A DNA stretch of 64,000 nt from Phytophthora colocasiae (Eukaryota; Oomycota; Peronosporomycetes; Peronosporales; Peronosporaceae), in the NCBI GenBank assembly GCA_018806915.1, contig JAGKQI010000052.1, positions 1,116,001-1,180,000 of the forward strand. The letters run 5' to 3'. How positions within the stretch are numbered: position 1 is the first letter of the stretch; each line of letters starts with the position of its first letter. Position numbers and translations under genes: made by a program. The notes below the pieces were generated by a model that worked only from the letters and a program-made list of their open reading frames with translations, searched no databases and was not told the DNA's origin. Below are positions 40,968 through 52,234 of this stretch, piece by piece.

Positions 40968-43900
40968 CCCCTCGGTTCCCAACGTCGTAACATACGCCAT
41001 AGCAAAATCATTATGTCGTAAGTTACGACATAGCGCGATTAACAATAGAAAATGGCTCGGGCCATACTTTAATCAAGTCAAATTTGGAGCATAAGATGCT
41101 ACAGGTGATTTGGAACACTTTCAGATCACAGGACTTTAATATCTTGAAGATTTGAAACCGGGAAAAAAAATCCAGGTGCCAACAGCCACGCAAACCATTC
41201 ATTTAAGAATTAGCTCGATGGCGCGCATCCGGTCAACCAGCAGAACAAAGGAATCCGCCGCCGAGGTGGCACGTGACATCGATTTTGGACACTTCTGGCG
41301 TCAACTGAAGGCTGTGGGTTGGTCCACGAAACGACCAAGTGGGTTAGCTCGGGAATGGAGCTACTCGAGTCCTGATGGCGCACAGGTTTTTGTAGGCGAG
41401 AGTGCAGTAGTCGAATACGCGCTCAAAGCTGGTTTGCTGAATCGTGAGGACGAGATGAGCGAGTTAGAAGAGACGAGTGACAAGGAAGAAAACGCAGAGG
41501 ACCCTGTGCGCGCCTCTCAGATCAACACGAATACGGAGCTTTCACAGAATACATTGGACAATTTGTTCGGACCGGAGTCGAGTTCGCCTGAGGATGTTGA
41601 TCTTTCCCAGCACGCCGTTTCGAGGGCGTTTGATCTTCTACCTGGCGACATACAAGTTGATGAGTCGCACCAAGAAGCTGTCGCGGGCTTGCAGATGCTG
41701 TCTGAGGCTTCGAGTGTCGATAGTGATGCTGATCGAGACGTAGAACCCGCAGTTTCTAGACGAGTACTACGGTCACGGGTTGACGTGAAGGTGGACGTCA
41801 ACATCGTTCCAGACGACGAGAATTGTAGCTCGTATGAGAGCTTCAGCTCCGGTGAGAGTGACGACGGATGCATTGATGACTTCGACGATGAAAATCCTAG
41901 AGTCGATGACTACGGTAGCGAAGATGAAGGTGATGTTCTATCCGATGATGACGCGGTCCAGATGGACAAAGCTTTCATTGCTTCTCTCAACATGGACAAA
42001 TCAGATAAAGATTCATTGAAACAGCGAGAGGCAGCGTTGCGTGCCATGGAGTGGTCTTCCGTATCTTCAGAGTTTGAGCAAGACATGCCTGCATACCCCG
42101 GGTTGGAGAACGAAGAGGCGCGACCAGTCCCCGAACTTCTAGCGGTTGCCCACTCACCACTTCTCACTCTCTTCTACTTCATGCCTAAGTCACTGTGGGT
42201 CATGATCTGCGATGAAACAAACCGTTACAACCTTCAGCAAATTGACAAACGCGCTCAAGCGATTCAAGCAAGGCAGCCGAGTCATCGCTGTGAGACGATC
42301 AAACAAATTCGTAGGCGCTTGAAGATGAAGAAGGGATACCAGACCCATGAAATTTTGCAGATGATCGGGCTTCTAGTCGCGCGCATGTTGTGCCCTCAGC
42401 AACGCTTCACTGCTCACTGGTCCATGGTTGAAGATGGTGCAGTTCCAGCTGGAACTTTCGGACGGTACATGGCACGTAACCGTTGCCAGGATATACTTCG
42501 CGATCTGCACTTCACTGACAATGAAGCAGAAAGAAACCGAGACAAGCTTTGGAAGCTTCGCCCTGTGTGTGACAAGATACAGGAACGTTTCCTTGCCGGA
42601 TGGACTCTATCTTCTTCATTTTCTTTTGATGAAGGTGTCCTGCCCTCCACATCTAGACGTAACACTACCCGCATGTTTATGCCTGACAAGCCCCATCGTT
42701 ATGGGTCAAAGATATTTATGATGTGCGACTCTAGAAGTGCCTACTGCCACAGGTTTGTTGTGTTATGTCGTAACCCTCGACGTTGATGCAAGTATCTAAC
42801 TGTGAATGTCGTAACTGCCTAGATTCGAGCTGTATGCGGGTAAACGCAATGGAGGTGACGGCGCAACTGCATCTGTTGACAACAAGACTGGAGCGGCGGC
42901 AGTTATTCGAAACTTGAAAATCGTCCTAGACAGTGCTAATGGGAGGCTCCCGTGGCATGTTGTCGTTATCGACAGATTCTATTCGTCTGTCTTACTTGCC
43001 GTTGAACTGCTCCGAATGAATGTGTACGTGATTGGCACGGTGATGACCAACCGCCTTGGGTTCGACAAGGCCGTGAAGGAGTCGCGACAGACGCGTCCTG
43101 CAAACATTCCAAGAGGCTCATTCACTTTCTCACGCTCTGTATCCGTTCCGAGTTTAGTCTTATTTCACTGGTGGGATCGAAAACCTGTGCACTACTTGTG
43201 CACAGGGGCAACAATGGCTTCAGCTACGATTGGAAGGAAGATCAAGCAGATCGGCGATATCACTGTACCTTGTCCAGCCGCTGTTTCTGACTACCAACGA
43301 GGTATGGGCGGAGTTGATGTCCATGATCAACTCCGCCTCCAGCGGTATTCGCTTCAGATGTCTACAAAGTTTGTCAAGTACTACAAAAGTCTCTTTTTGG
43401 GCTTCGTAGACCTTGCCTTAGTGAACTCGTACATATCACATCGAGAGACGGCAAGGATCTTTGGGAGAAATACCATGTCCAGGTGTGAATGGTATCGCGT
43501 CCTACAAAACCAGCTCCTGCAATTGAAACCAGCGGACTTTGCTGGCGTGGTGGTGACGCCGCCACCTACAATTCAGAAGCGCAAGCGCGCGATTCGGGTC
43601 GTCCATGCTCCGGAGCAATCTGAAGATTGGGTGACGGTGAGTGGAATTCAGAAACGTCGTCAACGCTCATGCAAAGTCTGTGCTTTGCTTCGCACAGACA
43701 AGAAGAAGAAATCGTTCGCGACTACGTACTTCTGTGAGCGCTGCTCGCTCGACGATGCGAAACTTTGGCTCTGCAACAAAATCCGTCGTGAGTACAAGGG
43801 AGTAGCAAAGTCATGTTTTGCTATCTGGCATGAGGACTTTGGAAACGGGGAAACAATTCCACCTACCTTGGGTAAGCGAGTTGTACTGCGTCGTCCTGGT

Positions 43901-44331
43901 CAACAGGCTGGTGAACGCAAGAAAACTCGACGGGAGCTTCGCCTTGAAGTAGGAGAGGAGGATGGCGACGACGAGAAAAGCGACAATGACTGCGAACAGG
44001 AGTGACAGGAGGCCTGCGTGTCAATTGATGAGTGTTAGGTAGTGTCGAGTTGTAATGCACCCTTCCTTGAATTGGTGTACCTTTTGTTGCCATATTCTGC
44101 AGTTATGTTCCTGTCTGATCTGAAGTAGTGGCGGGAAGTTACGACATTGAGGACTCAATGTGATGGACAAAGGTGTATATTTGACGACATTGAAAATAAA
44201 ACCTTTTGAAAATTAATACACCGATCTTCATGTCGTGGCTATGCTTCTTACAAACTCGAAGTAATGTGCGTATGGTGTACTTACGACGTCCATTATCGTG
44301 TTATGGTGTATATTTCTTGGGAACCGAGGGG
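40968..44331 (+). mobile_element. piggyBac transposon, apparently intact, 3,364 bp
   Basis: TTAA at 40964-40967 and 44332-44335 flank 15 bp perfect terminal inverted repeats CCCCTCGGTTCCCAA. Subterminal GTCGTAA/TTACGAC motifs recur near both ends (for example the palindrome around 41014-41032 and copies near 44135 and 44283). The element encodes one transposase with an intron. It is inserted in the gag of a Copia element in opposite orientation. Intact ends, target duplication and coding frame together suggest it is recent and perhaps active. Confidence 0.92.
41218..44005 (+). CDS. piggyBac transposase (DDE_Tnp_1_7), one 70 bp intron
   Basis: Exon 1 is 41218-42752, the intron 42753-42822 (GTTTGT...CCTAG), exon 2 42823-44005. 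Joined they keep one frame of 905 residues. The N-terminal third is acidic and unordered. The catalytic domain has HSPLLTLFYFMPKSLW, LRDLHFTDNEAERNRDKLWK, then SFDEGVLPSTSRRNTTRMFM (first D, about 42630), VVIDRFYSSVLLAVELL (second D, about 42970) and GMGGVDVHDQLRLQRY (third D, about 43315). The C-terminal cysteine domain (SCKVCALL...YFCERCSL...CF..H) is the piggyBac end-binding ring-like finger. The enzyme cuts and pastes DNA at TTAA. The start is the first ATG; an upstream TTG-opened frame is not used. All expected catalytic residues are visible. Confidence 0.9.
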
Positions 44332-44335
44332 TTAA

Positions 44336-44914
44336 CCATTGATTCGTATTCAGACGAGAGACTTCCCAACAGGATTACCATTTTCTCGTCTTCGGCGAGC
44401 TGGTCGCCGACAGCATTAATGTTTATACACAGGGTGTCGAACTGCAAAAGGTGCTCGAGTAAGTTGCCACCCAACGCCATCCTGAACTCATGCAGTTGTC
44501 GCCCTAGCTGGATCCGGTTGTGGAGGCTGCGTCGCACGAAGAATGTCTCCAAAATCTCCCATGCGTTCCTCGCCGAAGTTGCATCTCGCACCATAGCTTG
44601 ATATACCGGACTCAAAAGGCGGGTCAAGATTGCGAATGCCTTCAGGTCCGCAGTCTTCCGTGCCGCCGATTCACGATCAACTCCTAGCGTAACCTCGTCG
44701 GTCTTGAGAGTGACATGTAGCAGCCGGTCCTTGCGCGCCAGGCCATCCTTGCATTGAATTCCCAATGGAAGTAATTTCCATCATTGGGAATGTCGTCGGG
44801 GCCAGGTTTGGGCTCATAACCACTTAAAACTTGGTGCAGACGTTGGCAAGGAATGGAAGACCGCTTGAGTAGTTGAATGTGTATTGGAAAGTGAGAGTTT
44901 AAATCTACCGACAA
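44336..44914 (-). pseudogene. Copia gag N-terminal part, cut by piggyBac
   Basis: This is the upstream part of the gag of the older Copia element. One frame shows GNYFHWEFNARMAW at about 44770 and, after an indel, the UBN2-like gag region with TRLLSPVYQAMVRDATSARN, LHNRIQLGRQLHEFRM and LLGSLSSEYESM. The frame then runs into piggyBac DNA. After the far end of piggyBac the same gag frame goes on at 40963, so excision with one TTAA would leave the codon phase intact. Confidence 0.85.
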
Positions 44915-45207
44915 GTTCTAGTTCTTCTGAGCTTACATCTAGCTTGTCCACATGAATGCCTCACCGTGGCCCTCTTGGGCGTCCGCCTTTGCGATGCTCG
45001 TGCTTTCGCACCGCGCGTAGTTTCCTTGCACAATGCAGCAAGTTTATGCTGCCTTCATACACAACACCTTGCTCACTGCAGCACTTTCATGCTGCCTTCA
45101 TCCACATCGCCTTGAATGCTGCTGCTGCTCAATACGTACGTGCAGCGCGTGATCGTGCACGCAGCGAGGTGCACTGTTCTTGCTACGCCTGGTTCTCATC
45201 TTCAACA
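44825..45207 (-). repeat. 5' LTR of the older Copia element
   Basis: 383 bp, homologous to 36944-37269 but longer by an internal tandem duplication around 45050-45115. The adjacent internal sequence on the minus strand begins TGGTTATGAGCCC, in the position of a primer-binding site. Confidence 0.78.
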
Positions 45208-45816
45208 AATCTTAATGTTCAGTTGAGGAGAGGAGGTTGGTACTTCTCAGGACAATTTGAAAAGTAAACTTGAGGAAAACGTTTTACTCGCAGTTGAGGG
45301 TGTAGCACAAGCCTCAGTAACTTCATACGTTAAAGGTATTTTGTATCTTTGTCCTCGTTGTTTGGCATTTGGCGAGAGGAAACGTTGTAAGCCTGATGGC
45401 CAAGTTGTGTTGTTAACGTTGTAAACATGGTGTCCAAATTGTGTTGCCAACGACAAATCTTTTTAGTTATCGTCACCATCCCGCCCTAGTCAGTGCTGTG
45501 CCCCTTTGTCTGATGCTATCGTTCGGAAGCTTGATCCCATTGCTCAAGGTTGGGGAACTACTGGGGCAAAAGTAGGTATGGGATACTCATCAATCTCGGA
45601 ACGCGTTGCTTGCCTTGCGTGACGCGTACATGAGTGGAAACAAGAATGCTAAGGCGGTGGTAAAGCTGGCGGTATTGCGCGCGAACCAGAACTAGAAGTT
45701 ATTTCAGCTACTAACAACATTTGATCTTCTTTGCCATTTCAAGAGAACAATTGATGACCTCTTGAATTGTTTTGTGTTCGTTTGACTGTGGGGCTATCAA
45801 TCCGATTCATTTCTCA
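45208..45816. other. Unassigned region with a short Cys-pair ORF
   Basis: On the plus strand 45265-45423 is open for about 50 codons and includes GILYLCPRCLAFGERKRC, and just after the stop the DNA would again encode WCPNC. The paired C-x-x-C motifs could be a zinc ribbon, but there is no other support. The rest is unremarkable. Confidence 0.35.
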
Positions 45817-46029
45817 TAAGGAAGGAGTTGATTAACTGGTTATTCCTGGTTGCTACTACTTGGCTTGGCTATTGAATTCTGAAGGTTTGATTGTGAATGT
45901 AAATTGTTTGAATGGGATATTGAATTTTCGAATGATAATCATTTCTTATCATCTGGAAAGTAAGTCCCCCTGCTAAGTGCGTAGCTTTGTGGTGCGTTGC
46001 CCAGTGGACCACCAGGAGGCCCTGTTTTA
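45817..46029 (-). mobile_element. SINE, near full length
   Basis: On the minus strand it runs from AGGGCCTCCTGGTGGTCCAC to AACCAGTTAATCAACTCCTT, lacking only the B-box region (a short deletion after CGCACTTAGCAG). ATTTCTCA at 45809-45816 and 46030-46037 is a likely 8 bp target-site duplication. Confidence 0.75.
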
Positions 46030-46192
46030 TTTCTCAAAAATGTTGTCACGATTACGATTTACAAAGAACTTGAATGATATTTCACTACTGGCGATAATTG
46101 TTCAGCTTATATCGAGCTAGTTTTTGTTCAAGCCCAGCCATGCGTCTGCCTTTTTTCATGGCAGTTGCGAGTGGGAATGGTTTTAGACATGG

Positions 46193-46377
46193 TGATTCAA
46201 AATGAACTCAAGGAGGGAGTTGTTTGGGGTCGGGCGCAGAATACGAAGTGCTGCCCTCCCTGCAGTTCGGAGAGGATGGAGCTGCTGGGCTCCACAGCCT
46301 CTCCTACGTCTGCACTGGATTTACTAATTAAAGGTACTACCTGATTCCTATTCCTACTGGCTATCTAATCTGATACA
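46193..46377 (-). repeat. 3' LTR of the Gypsy element
   Basis: 185 bp, differing from 52235-52419 at about two positions (for example CACAGCC against CACAGTC, CCTACTGG against CCTATTGG). The insertion is therefore young. Confidence 0.88.
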
Positions 46378-46392
46378 CTCACCCTCCCTCTA

Positions 46393-47466
46393 GATGCGCG
46401 TCTCTCCAGCAGCCACTCCTGAAAAAGAAGCGCACGGAGTCGGATCGACAGTTGCGCTGCCTTTGCCGTCGGAGATTCGTCTGACCCCCTTCCTCTTCGC
46501 TCCGGCCTGGCTGTTGGGGACTTGGATAGGTCTTCGTCGGTGATGGCATCCCGCTCTATCGCCACTCCTGCTGCTGCTCCGGTGGCTGATCAGCTTGCTG
46601 TGTCCGTTGTGTCTGCTGGGTCGCTGGAGGCGCTGCCTAACGACCCTTCGCGCTCTGGAACGCCCGCCGGCTCGCCCGTCGCAGGCAGTTCTCTCTCGCT
46701 TTCCGCTGTGCATACCGGGGCCTCTGTGGAGCTCGATACTGATGAGGAGGATCTGTGGGAGGCGCTCGTTCTTGCTGGTCGCACTGCCCTGGAAGCCATG
46801 GCGTCTTCGCCTGGCTCTGTAGCCATGTCTGAATCCTCCGACTCTGCTGCTATTCCGGCGCCTCCAACCAGCCTTCAGGAGCGCGTTTTTGAGCTCCTCG
46901 TCCAGGGCTCGGACTACGACAGCGATAAAGCTGACGCCCTTGATGATGAAGAAGAAGAAGCTCCTGACGTTTGGCTTTTCGATAGCGATGATGATGAAGC
47001 AAGGCCCAGATTATCACGCCTTCGCCGGGGTGATGAGACGGCAGCTTGGCATCCGCCGCTCAAGCTCCTTCAGCGTAAAAGTATTCCACTCAACCATGAA
47101 AAACTCCAGAAGAACGTCCTTTCGAGTTCGGCTGCCAACATTGGCACTTTTCAAAGTTTCTGTCAAGGTCTTCCTCCGGGTGTATACCTTGCGAGCGCTG
47201 GTGAAGATGATCTTGGACACTGTTTTGTCGTGCTCACGTTCGGTCCGAATACGCGCCCTCTTGTGATGGATGGGTACGACGAAGCTAAGGATCCTCCGAT
47301 GGTAATTATTCCTCTTGGTCGCTAGACATGGGTTCAGTACGTCAAGTGGGTCAGCTGTGTGGAGCTCCAGCCTGGATACCGTCGTCACGGAAAGCGCAAG
47401 TCGAAAACGGATCGTAAGCGAGAGAAGCGCTTCAAGCAGCTATTGGAGCAAGCTAAGGGGCTGTAA
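46393..47466 (+). pseudogene. Antisense accessory ORF of the Gypsy element, function unknown
   Basis: A plus-strand frame from ATG 46543 runs 261 codons to a TAG at 47323-47325, and the same frame stays open for 46 more codons to TAA at 47464-47466. An ATG at 46393 opens a leading frame that shifts near 46510. The protein is Ser/Ala-rich, then acidic (LDTDEEDLWEA, DALDDEEEEAPDVW, FDSDDDEA), then has a folded-looking end with LPPGVYLASAGEDDLGHCFV and VMDGYDE, and after the TAG WVQYVKWVSCVELQPGYRRH plus a basic tail. The GHCFV core could be part of a papain-like or similar fold, but I cannot show a catalytic set. It lies tail-to-tail with the pol chromodomain, 33 bp apart, so it belongs to the element. 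I recall similar ORFs in oomycete Gypsy elements; that needs a search. Confidence 0.6.
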
Positions 47467-47498
47467 TACGGGAATACATATAGGCATTCGAGCCCCCC

Positions 47499-50400
47499 TT
47501 ACGACTTCTTGGTTCTCCTTCGCTTTGATCTCCTTCGACTCGATTCATACTCAGCAATCATATCAGGAATTTGTTGGAGATTCTCGAAAGGTTCCCAGGT
47601 GGGTTCCTCTTCCCCCACCCACTCCACAAGAAATTGAGTCCGTCGTTTCCTAGTTCGCTTTCCCAGCAACAGTTTCACAAGTTGACCCATAGTACCGTCT
47701 GCGAGAACTACCTCATGAGGTCTCGATAATCGAGTAGGTTCTTGATATGGTTTCAGCGAGCTGGTATTAAAGACTGGATGAAGCTTGTTGCCAGATTGAA
47801 TATTCAACTCGTACGCGTGGTTGTGAATCCTGCGTACCACCTCGTAGGGTCCAATTCACTTTGGTCCTAACTTGGACGAGTTTGGCAAACCAGTATGCTT
47901 CGGGTCAAGATGCTGCGTGCTGAGATAAACCAGATCACCAACTTTGAAGACTTGTTCGACTCGGTTGTAATCATATACATCACGCATTCGCTCTCGTGCT
48001 TGAGCTAGTGTTTCTCGGCAGTGCTGCAGGATTGCGGCTTGGCGTTTATGAAAGTTAATACCACGTCGGCTTACTGGAGCATTCCGTAGTTGGTCCACGG
48101 CCAGCTGCAATGGATTGAGCGGAATATAACCGAGGTCTGCCTCAAAAGGTGCCATCTTTGTGCTGGAGTTCACAGTCGAGTTTACCGCAAACTCGCATTT
48201 GCGAGATGCACGTCCCAATCATCTTGTAGTGGTCCTACGAAGCAACGCAGATACTCCTCCAAGGTCCGGTTCATCCGTTCGGTTTGGTCATCGCCCTGTA
48301 CCCGGTGAGCCACTGTCATCTTCAGGCTCGTTCCAATCGACTTGAAGACGTATTGCCAGAAAGAAGACACAAACTTCCGATCTCGATCTGAGATAATGCT
48401 TGCAGGCATTCCGTGAAGCTTCCAGATGTTCTCAATGAACAACCGAGCCACACCTTCAGCGGTTACTGTTTTGGTTGTCGGCACGAAATGACATCTCTTC
48501 GTCAAGCGATCCAGGACGACCCAAATTGAATCCGCTTTCCGTGCTGTACGAGGAAGGTCTGTAATGAAATCCATGGAGATTGATCGCCATCTCTCCTCAG
48601 GAATTCTAAGCGGTTCCAGCAGTCCTGGTGGCTTGGTTAACCAAGGTTTATTTCTTCGACACGGTTCACAGTCAGCAATATACTTCTGGATGGACGTGAT
48701 CATCTTGGTCCAATACCACTGACGTGACAGCGTGAGATATGTTCGCTCAGCACCAGGGTGTCCTCCATAATTGGAGTCATGACACTCACGAATAATCTGT
48801 TGACGAACTTTCACTGAGTTTGGTACGACCACCCGAGGTGAATTATCGCTCGTTGTCTGATACCACAGCAGTCCACGATCTTCGTGGTAACATCGATATT
48901 TCTTCCGGTGCTGACGGTCGACACGCTTGGTCGTACGTTCACTTCGACTTGCGATAGCAGCGAATATGGCTTGAGCTTCTTGATCTTTCGTATACGCGGT
49001 TTTAATCGACTCGATCAGCTCGCTGTCCGTTGTGATTGCACTTATCTCAAGTCGGAATGAAGTATCATCGAAGCTGGTCACATTCAAGTCGTGAAAGTAC
49101 TTCGTTTCCGGTTGCAAATCCGGTCGTCGACTCAAAGCGTCTGCGATACCATTTTCCGCTCCTGGCAGGTATGAAAACTGCGGCTGGTATTCCGCGAGAA
49201 TGTCATACCACCGTGCTAGTCGACGATTAGCCATCTTTTGCGTGAAGATTCCTTCCAAACTCTTGTGGTCCGTTTCGATGATGGGTGGTGTATCCAAGCA
49301 GTATATCCTGAAAGGTGCCAGCGCGTGTACAATAGCTAGAAGTTCTTGCTGCTGCGTTGAATAGTTTAACTCTGCTGGTTTCATCTTTCGACTGGTGTAG
49401 GCAATGGGTTTCTCAACACCATCGATCACTTGGAATAGCACACCACCAACCGCGAACTTACTTGCATCCGTACGCAGATGCATTGGTTTGCTGAAGTCTG
49501 GCAAGTGCAGCACTGGAGGATTACACAAGCGTCGCTTCAGCTCCTTGCAATTCTTCAACTGCTCGTCGCTGAAGTGGATCTTGGAGTTACGCTTGTTCTT
49601 CTTCTTCAGCAATGTGAACATTGTTGCTGTCAACGAAGAATATTCCGGACAGAAACGTTGTACGTAACCTGTTAGACCCAGAAAGCTGCAGCTCTTCTTG
49701 TGTCCGAGGAACCGGCCAATTCTTGATGGTTTGAACTTTGTCGGGGTCCATGCGAACGCCATTGCGTCCGACAAAGTCACCCAGACATGGTATCTCGACA
49801 GCACAGAAGACACACGTGGCCAGTTTCACGTACAATTTATTGTCCCTCAAGATATCCAGCGTTTTCCGTAGAGCTCGCAGGTGTTCTTGGATGTCACGAT
49901 ACTTGGTGAAGATGTAAATGTCGTCGTAAAAAGATCTCGTCTGCTCCAAGCCTCGAAACAGTTCATCGAGGATATCTTCTTTTCGGGTCATGGGAATACT
50001 TTGACGAATAGTGTTGGTGTTCAGGTATCGGTAATCATGAAGGATACGCCATCCAACGGGTTTTCGGACACAAAATGTCGGAGCGGCATGTGGACTTATA
50101 CTGGGACGAATGAGTTTCTTCGAAACCATCTCTTCGACCCATTTCACGATTTCGCGTTGCTGCTCCGGCGACTGTCGCCACTGCTGACGGTACATGGCAA
50201 GATTGGGATCTTTCACGTCGATCCGATGCTCAATCTCTCTCTTTTCCGGTAAACCTTCAGGTAGCTCCGGTCGGAATACGGTGTCCTTGTATTCCTTCAG
50301 GAGATCATATGCTGGGTTGTTTCGAAAACTGTCCCAGTCCGTCTCCAAGTATCGCTGTGCCTTAGCACTGCCAACGTTATCAGGTTCATCGCGACGTTGC

Positions 50401-50897
50401 AGAGACTTGGCGACATCCTTGATTGTCTGATTCGACAGAACCAACATGAAATCAGGGTCGTCTGGAGTTTTGGTCTTGATCCTCAGGAACTTTCTCAGCT
50501 TCTTCCGCGTGATGTACTTTGTTGTCACACCCGCAGCATCTACCACACCCATCGTAAACATCTTCTCAACGACGGTGTCTTTACCCCCTGTGCGATTGCC
50601 CTCCGTTTCCACGGACGCACGTCCTCGTGAAGTCGACCTCGTGTCGCTTCGCTCCGCCAAGCCTTTACGAACTGGCTTGCAGTCGTGTTGCTCGCGAGCA
50701 ACTCTTGGGACTCCCATCTGCGCAGTTTCGCGTGCAAGTTCAACCACGGACCTCACATCCGTTTCCAGCGCGGCGCCTCCGCGGGGATCAGGTCTTTTCG
50801 CCGACAGGCCTTTCGCCTCGACAGATCTCTGAAGCCCGGAGGCATTCACCGGTCTGCCTTCCTCGATTGGTCCGTTGATTTTGCTTGCTTGCTCCAC
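47499..50897 (-). pseudogene. Gypsy RT-RNase H-integrase-chromodomain
   Basis: The RT frame (50897-49587) has LPEKREIEHRID, SKKLIRPSISPHAAPTFCVR and WRILHDYRYLN, then jumps from ILDELFRGL to FYDDIYIF: about 90 codons of the palm are missing, in frame. RNase H (49500-49200) has RTDASKFAVGGVLF and ETDHKSLEGIF. The integrase has the H-H-C-C finger (HDSNYGGHPG...CEPCRR), SMDFITDLP, SDRDRKFVSSFW and QTERMNRTLEE. A frame change near 48200, and a TGA at about 47853 where a tryptophan is expected, break the end. The C-terminal FLVEWVGEEEPTWEPFENL is a chromodomain, which directs chromoviruses to chromatin marks. Confidence 0.85.
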
Positions 50898-50906
50898 TCG
50901 TAGAGG

Positions 50907-51365
50907 TTATTTCGTTGTTCCGTCGATTCTTCGACCACTCCAGTTGACGTTCGGCTGCATGTCCTCGAAAAATGGTATCCCGAGGATACAGTCGAACTCA
51001 TCAGGGATAGTATAAACTACTGCCACACACTCGTATGCTTCGTCAAGTCCCGATATATGGATCGATAGAGCTAGTAGCTCAAGCTCTGTTTCCATGATTT
51101 GATCATCTCCAAGCTTCACACGAATGTTTCTCCCGCTGAATTTGGTCGTGCTGAGCTTGTTTTCGTCAACCCATCGCTTTGAAGCGTAAATGGTTGTTGC
51201 TCCACTGTCGAGCAGGAGCTTTGAAGTTGTGATAGTCTGACCCTTTACAGCAATGCTTCCATCGACGGAAAACAGTGGTCGCGACTTATACACAAGAGGG
51301 TTTTCACACAGAATATTGAGGCTGATATTCTCCAACGTTAATACTCTGGTTTTGCTCTCGACCAC
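50907..51365 (-). CDS. Gypsy aspartic protease region
   Basis: The frame contains KLLLDSGATTIYASKRW, the D-S/T-G active site of retroviral-type aspartic proteases, and DCILGIPFFEDMQPNVNW with the LG-I-P flap partner. It ends at a TAA (50907-50909), after which the RT frame continues in the same phase. So only this one stop separates protease and RT; it may be a mutation or a programmed readthrough site. In the life cycle this enzyme cuts the Gag-Pol precursor. Confidence 0.78.
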   Translation of the reverse strand: MVESKTRVLTLENISLNILCENPLVYKSRPLFSVDGSIAVKGQTITTSKLLLDSGATTIYASKRWVDENKLSTTKFSGRNIRVKLGDDQIMETELELLALSIHISGLDEAYECVAVVYTIPDEFDCILGIPFFEDMQPNVNWSGRRIDGTTK

Positions 51366-51374
51366 GCCAGGACC

Positions 51375-52197
51375 TCATTCACTGACGCGGTTTGTCGTTT
51401 CCCTGCTTGGCTTGTTCGCTCTTCCAAGCGTAGCAGTTAGCCTTGATGTGGCCTTGCTTCTTGCAGAAGTGGCACGTACGGGTCTCCTTGATTTCCGACT
51501 TAGCTCTTGGTTTGAAGCTACTTTTCCCACGAAACGGCTTTCCCTTGAAGCGTCGTTGTTGCTTCTCGTTGTCGTCGTTAACATTTTTCTTCTTGTCGGA
51601 ACGAACTTAACGGTCGCGCACGTCTTCCACGAAGTGGGTTACCTCGTACTTGACCGCTAGGTCCATGGCGTCGCTCAGCGTTTCGGGGTTCTCAAGCTTG
51701 ACGTAGCTGCGCGCCCGGGGCTTGAGGCCGTTCGCGTAGTTCAAGACTTGGTCGAGAACGCTCATACCTTCCACCCGAAAGATAAGTGCTGAGTAGTCGC
51801 CGTTGTACGTCTCGATGTCCGCCGTTTGCTTGAGGCGTTGAAGTCTCTCGCGGAGCACCGACTGGTAGTTCGATGCTTCGAAACGTTGGAGCACATGCTC
51901 ACGGAAAATCCCCCACGTGTGCTCCTCATTTCGAGTTGTCGATGACCAGTGAAGAAACCAGCCGGATGCCGGCTTCTCCATCGCTGATCCAGCGATGCCT
52001 GGAAGGCGAGTAGTTGCATCTTCGATTGCGATGCCGTTGATTCGACACGCATTCTCCACTTGGAAGAGCCACTCTCTCACGTCTTCCTCTCGCTTCCCAG
52101 TGAACTTAGGCAGATGGCTGGGGACCTTCGAGCGGTCCGCCATCGCCTGGGTAAGTCGATCGATCTCCGCACGAAGTTGGGCGTTCGTCTGAGGCAT
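51375..52197 (-). pseudogene. Gypsy gag, frameshifted before the zinc knuckle
   Basis: From ATG 52197 the frame has a short coiled segment (AQLRAEIDRLTQAMADR), LPKFTGKREEDVREWLFQVE and FREHVLQRFEASNY...LRERLQRLKQ, the retrotransposon gag (capsid) domain. It stops at 51607. In a shifted frame the DNA goes on with a basic linker and CHFCKKQGHIKANC (about 51480), the nucleocapsid zinc knuckle. The upstream TTG-opened codons are not counted. Confidence 0.8.
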
Positions 52198-52234
52198 GGG
52201 CTTCAAAGGGGCTGGGACCAACAAGTGCTACCAG

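Larger units (their letters stand above)
36944..45207 (-). mobile_element. Older Copia element carrying a nested piggyBac
   Basis: LTRs at 36944-37269 and 44825-45207 enclose gag, protease, integrase, RT and RNase H on the minus strand. The pol frames contain several frameshifts. The 3.36 kb between 40968 and 44331 is a piggyBac element inserted at a TTAA in gag. No target-site duplication was seen at the LTR outer ends. The LTRs differ in length mainly because 44825-45207 contains a tandem duplication of a GCAGCA-CTTTCATGCTGCC unit. Confidence 0.85.

Noticed and set aside
40043..40990. 315-codon plus-strand ORF
   Set aside because: Antisense shadow of the Copia gag-protease-integrase frame; no motif.
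46590..46826. Minus-strand ORF opposite the Gypsy accessory frame
   Set aside because: Short, low-complexity shadow of the plus-strand acidic and serine-rich frame.
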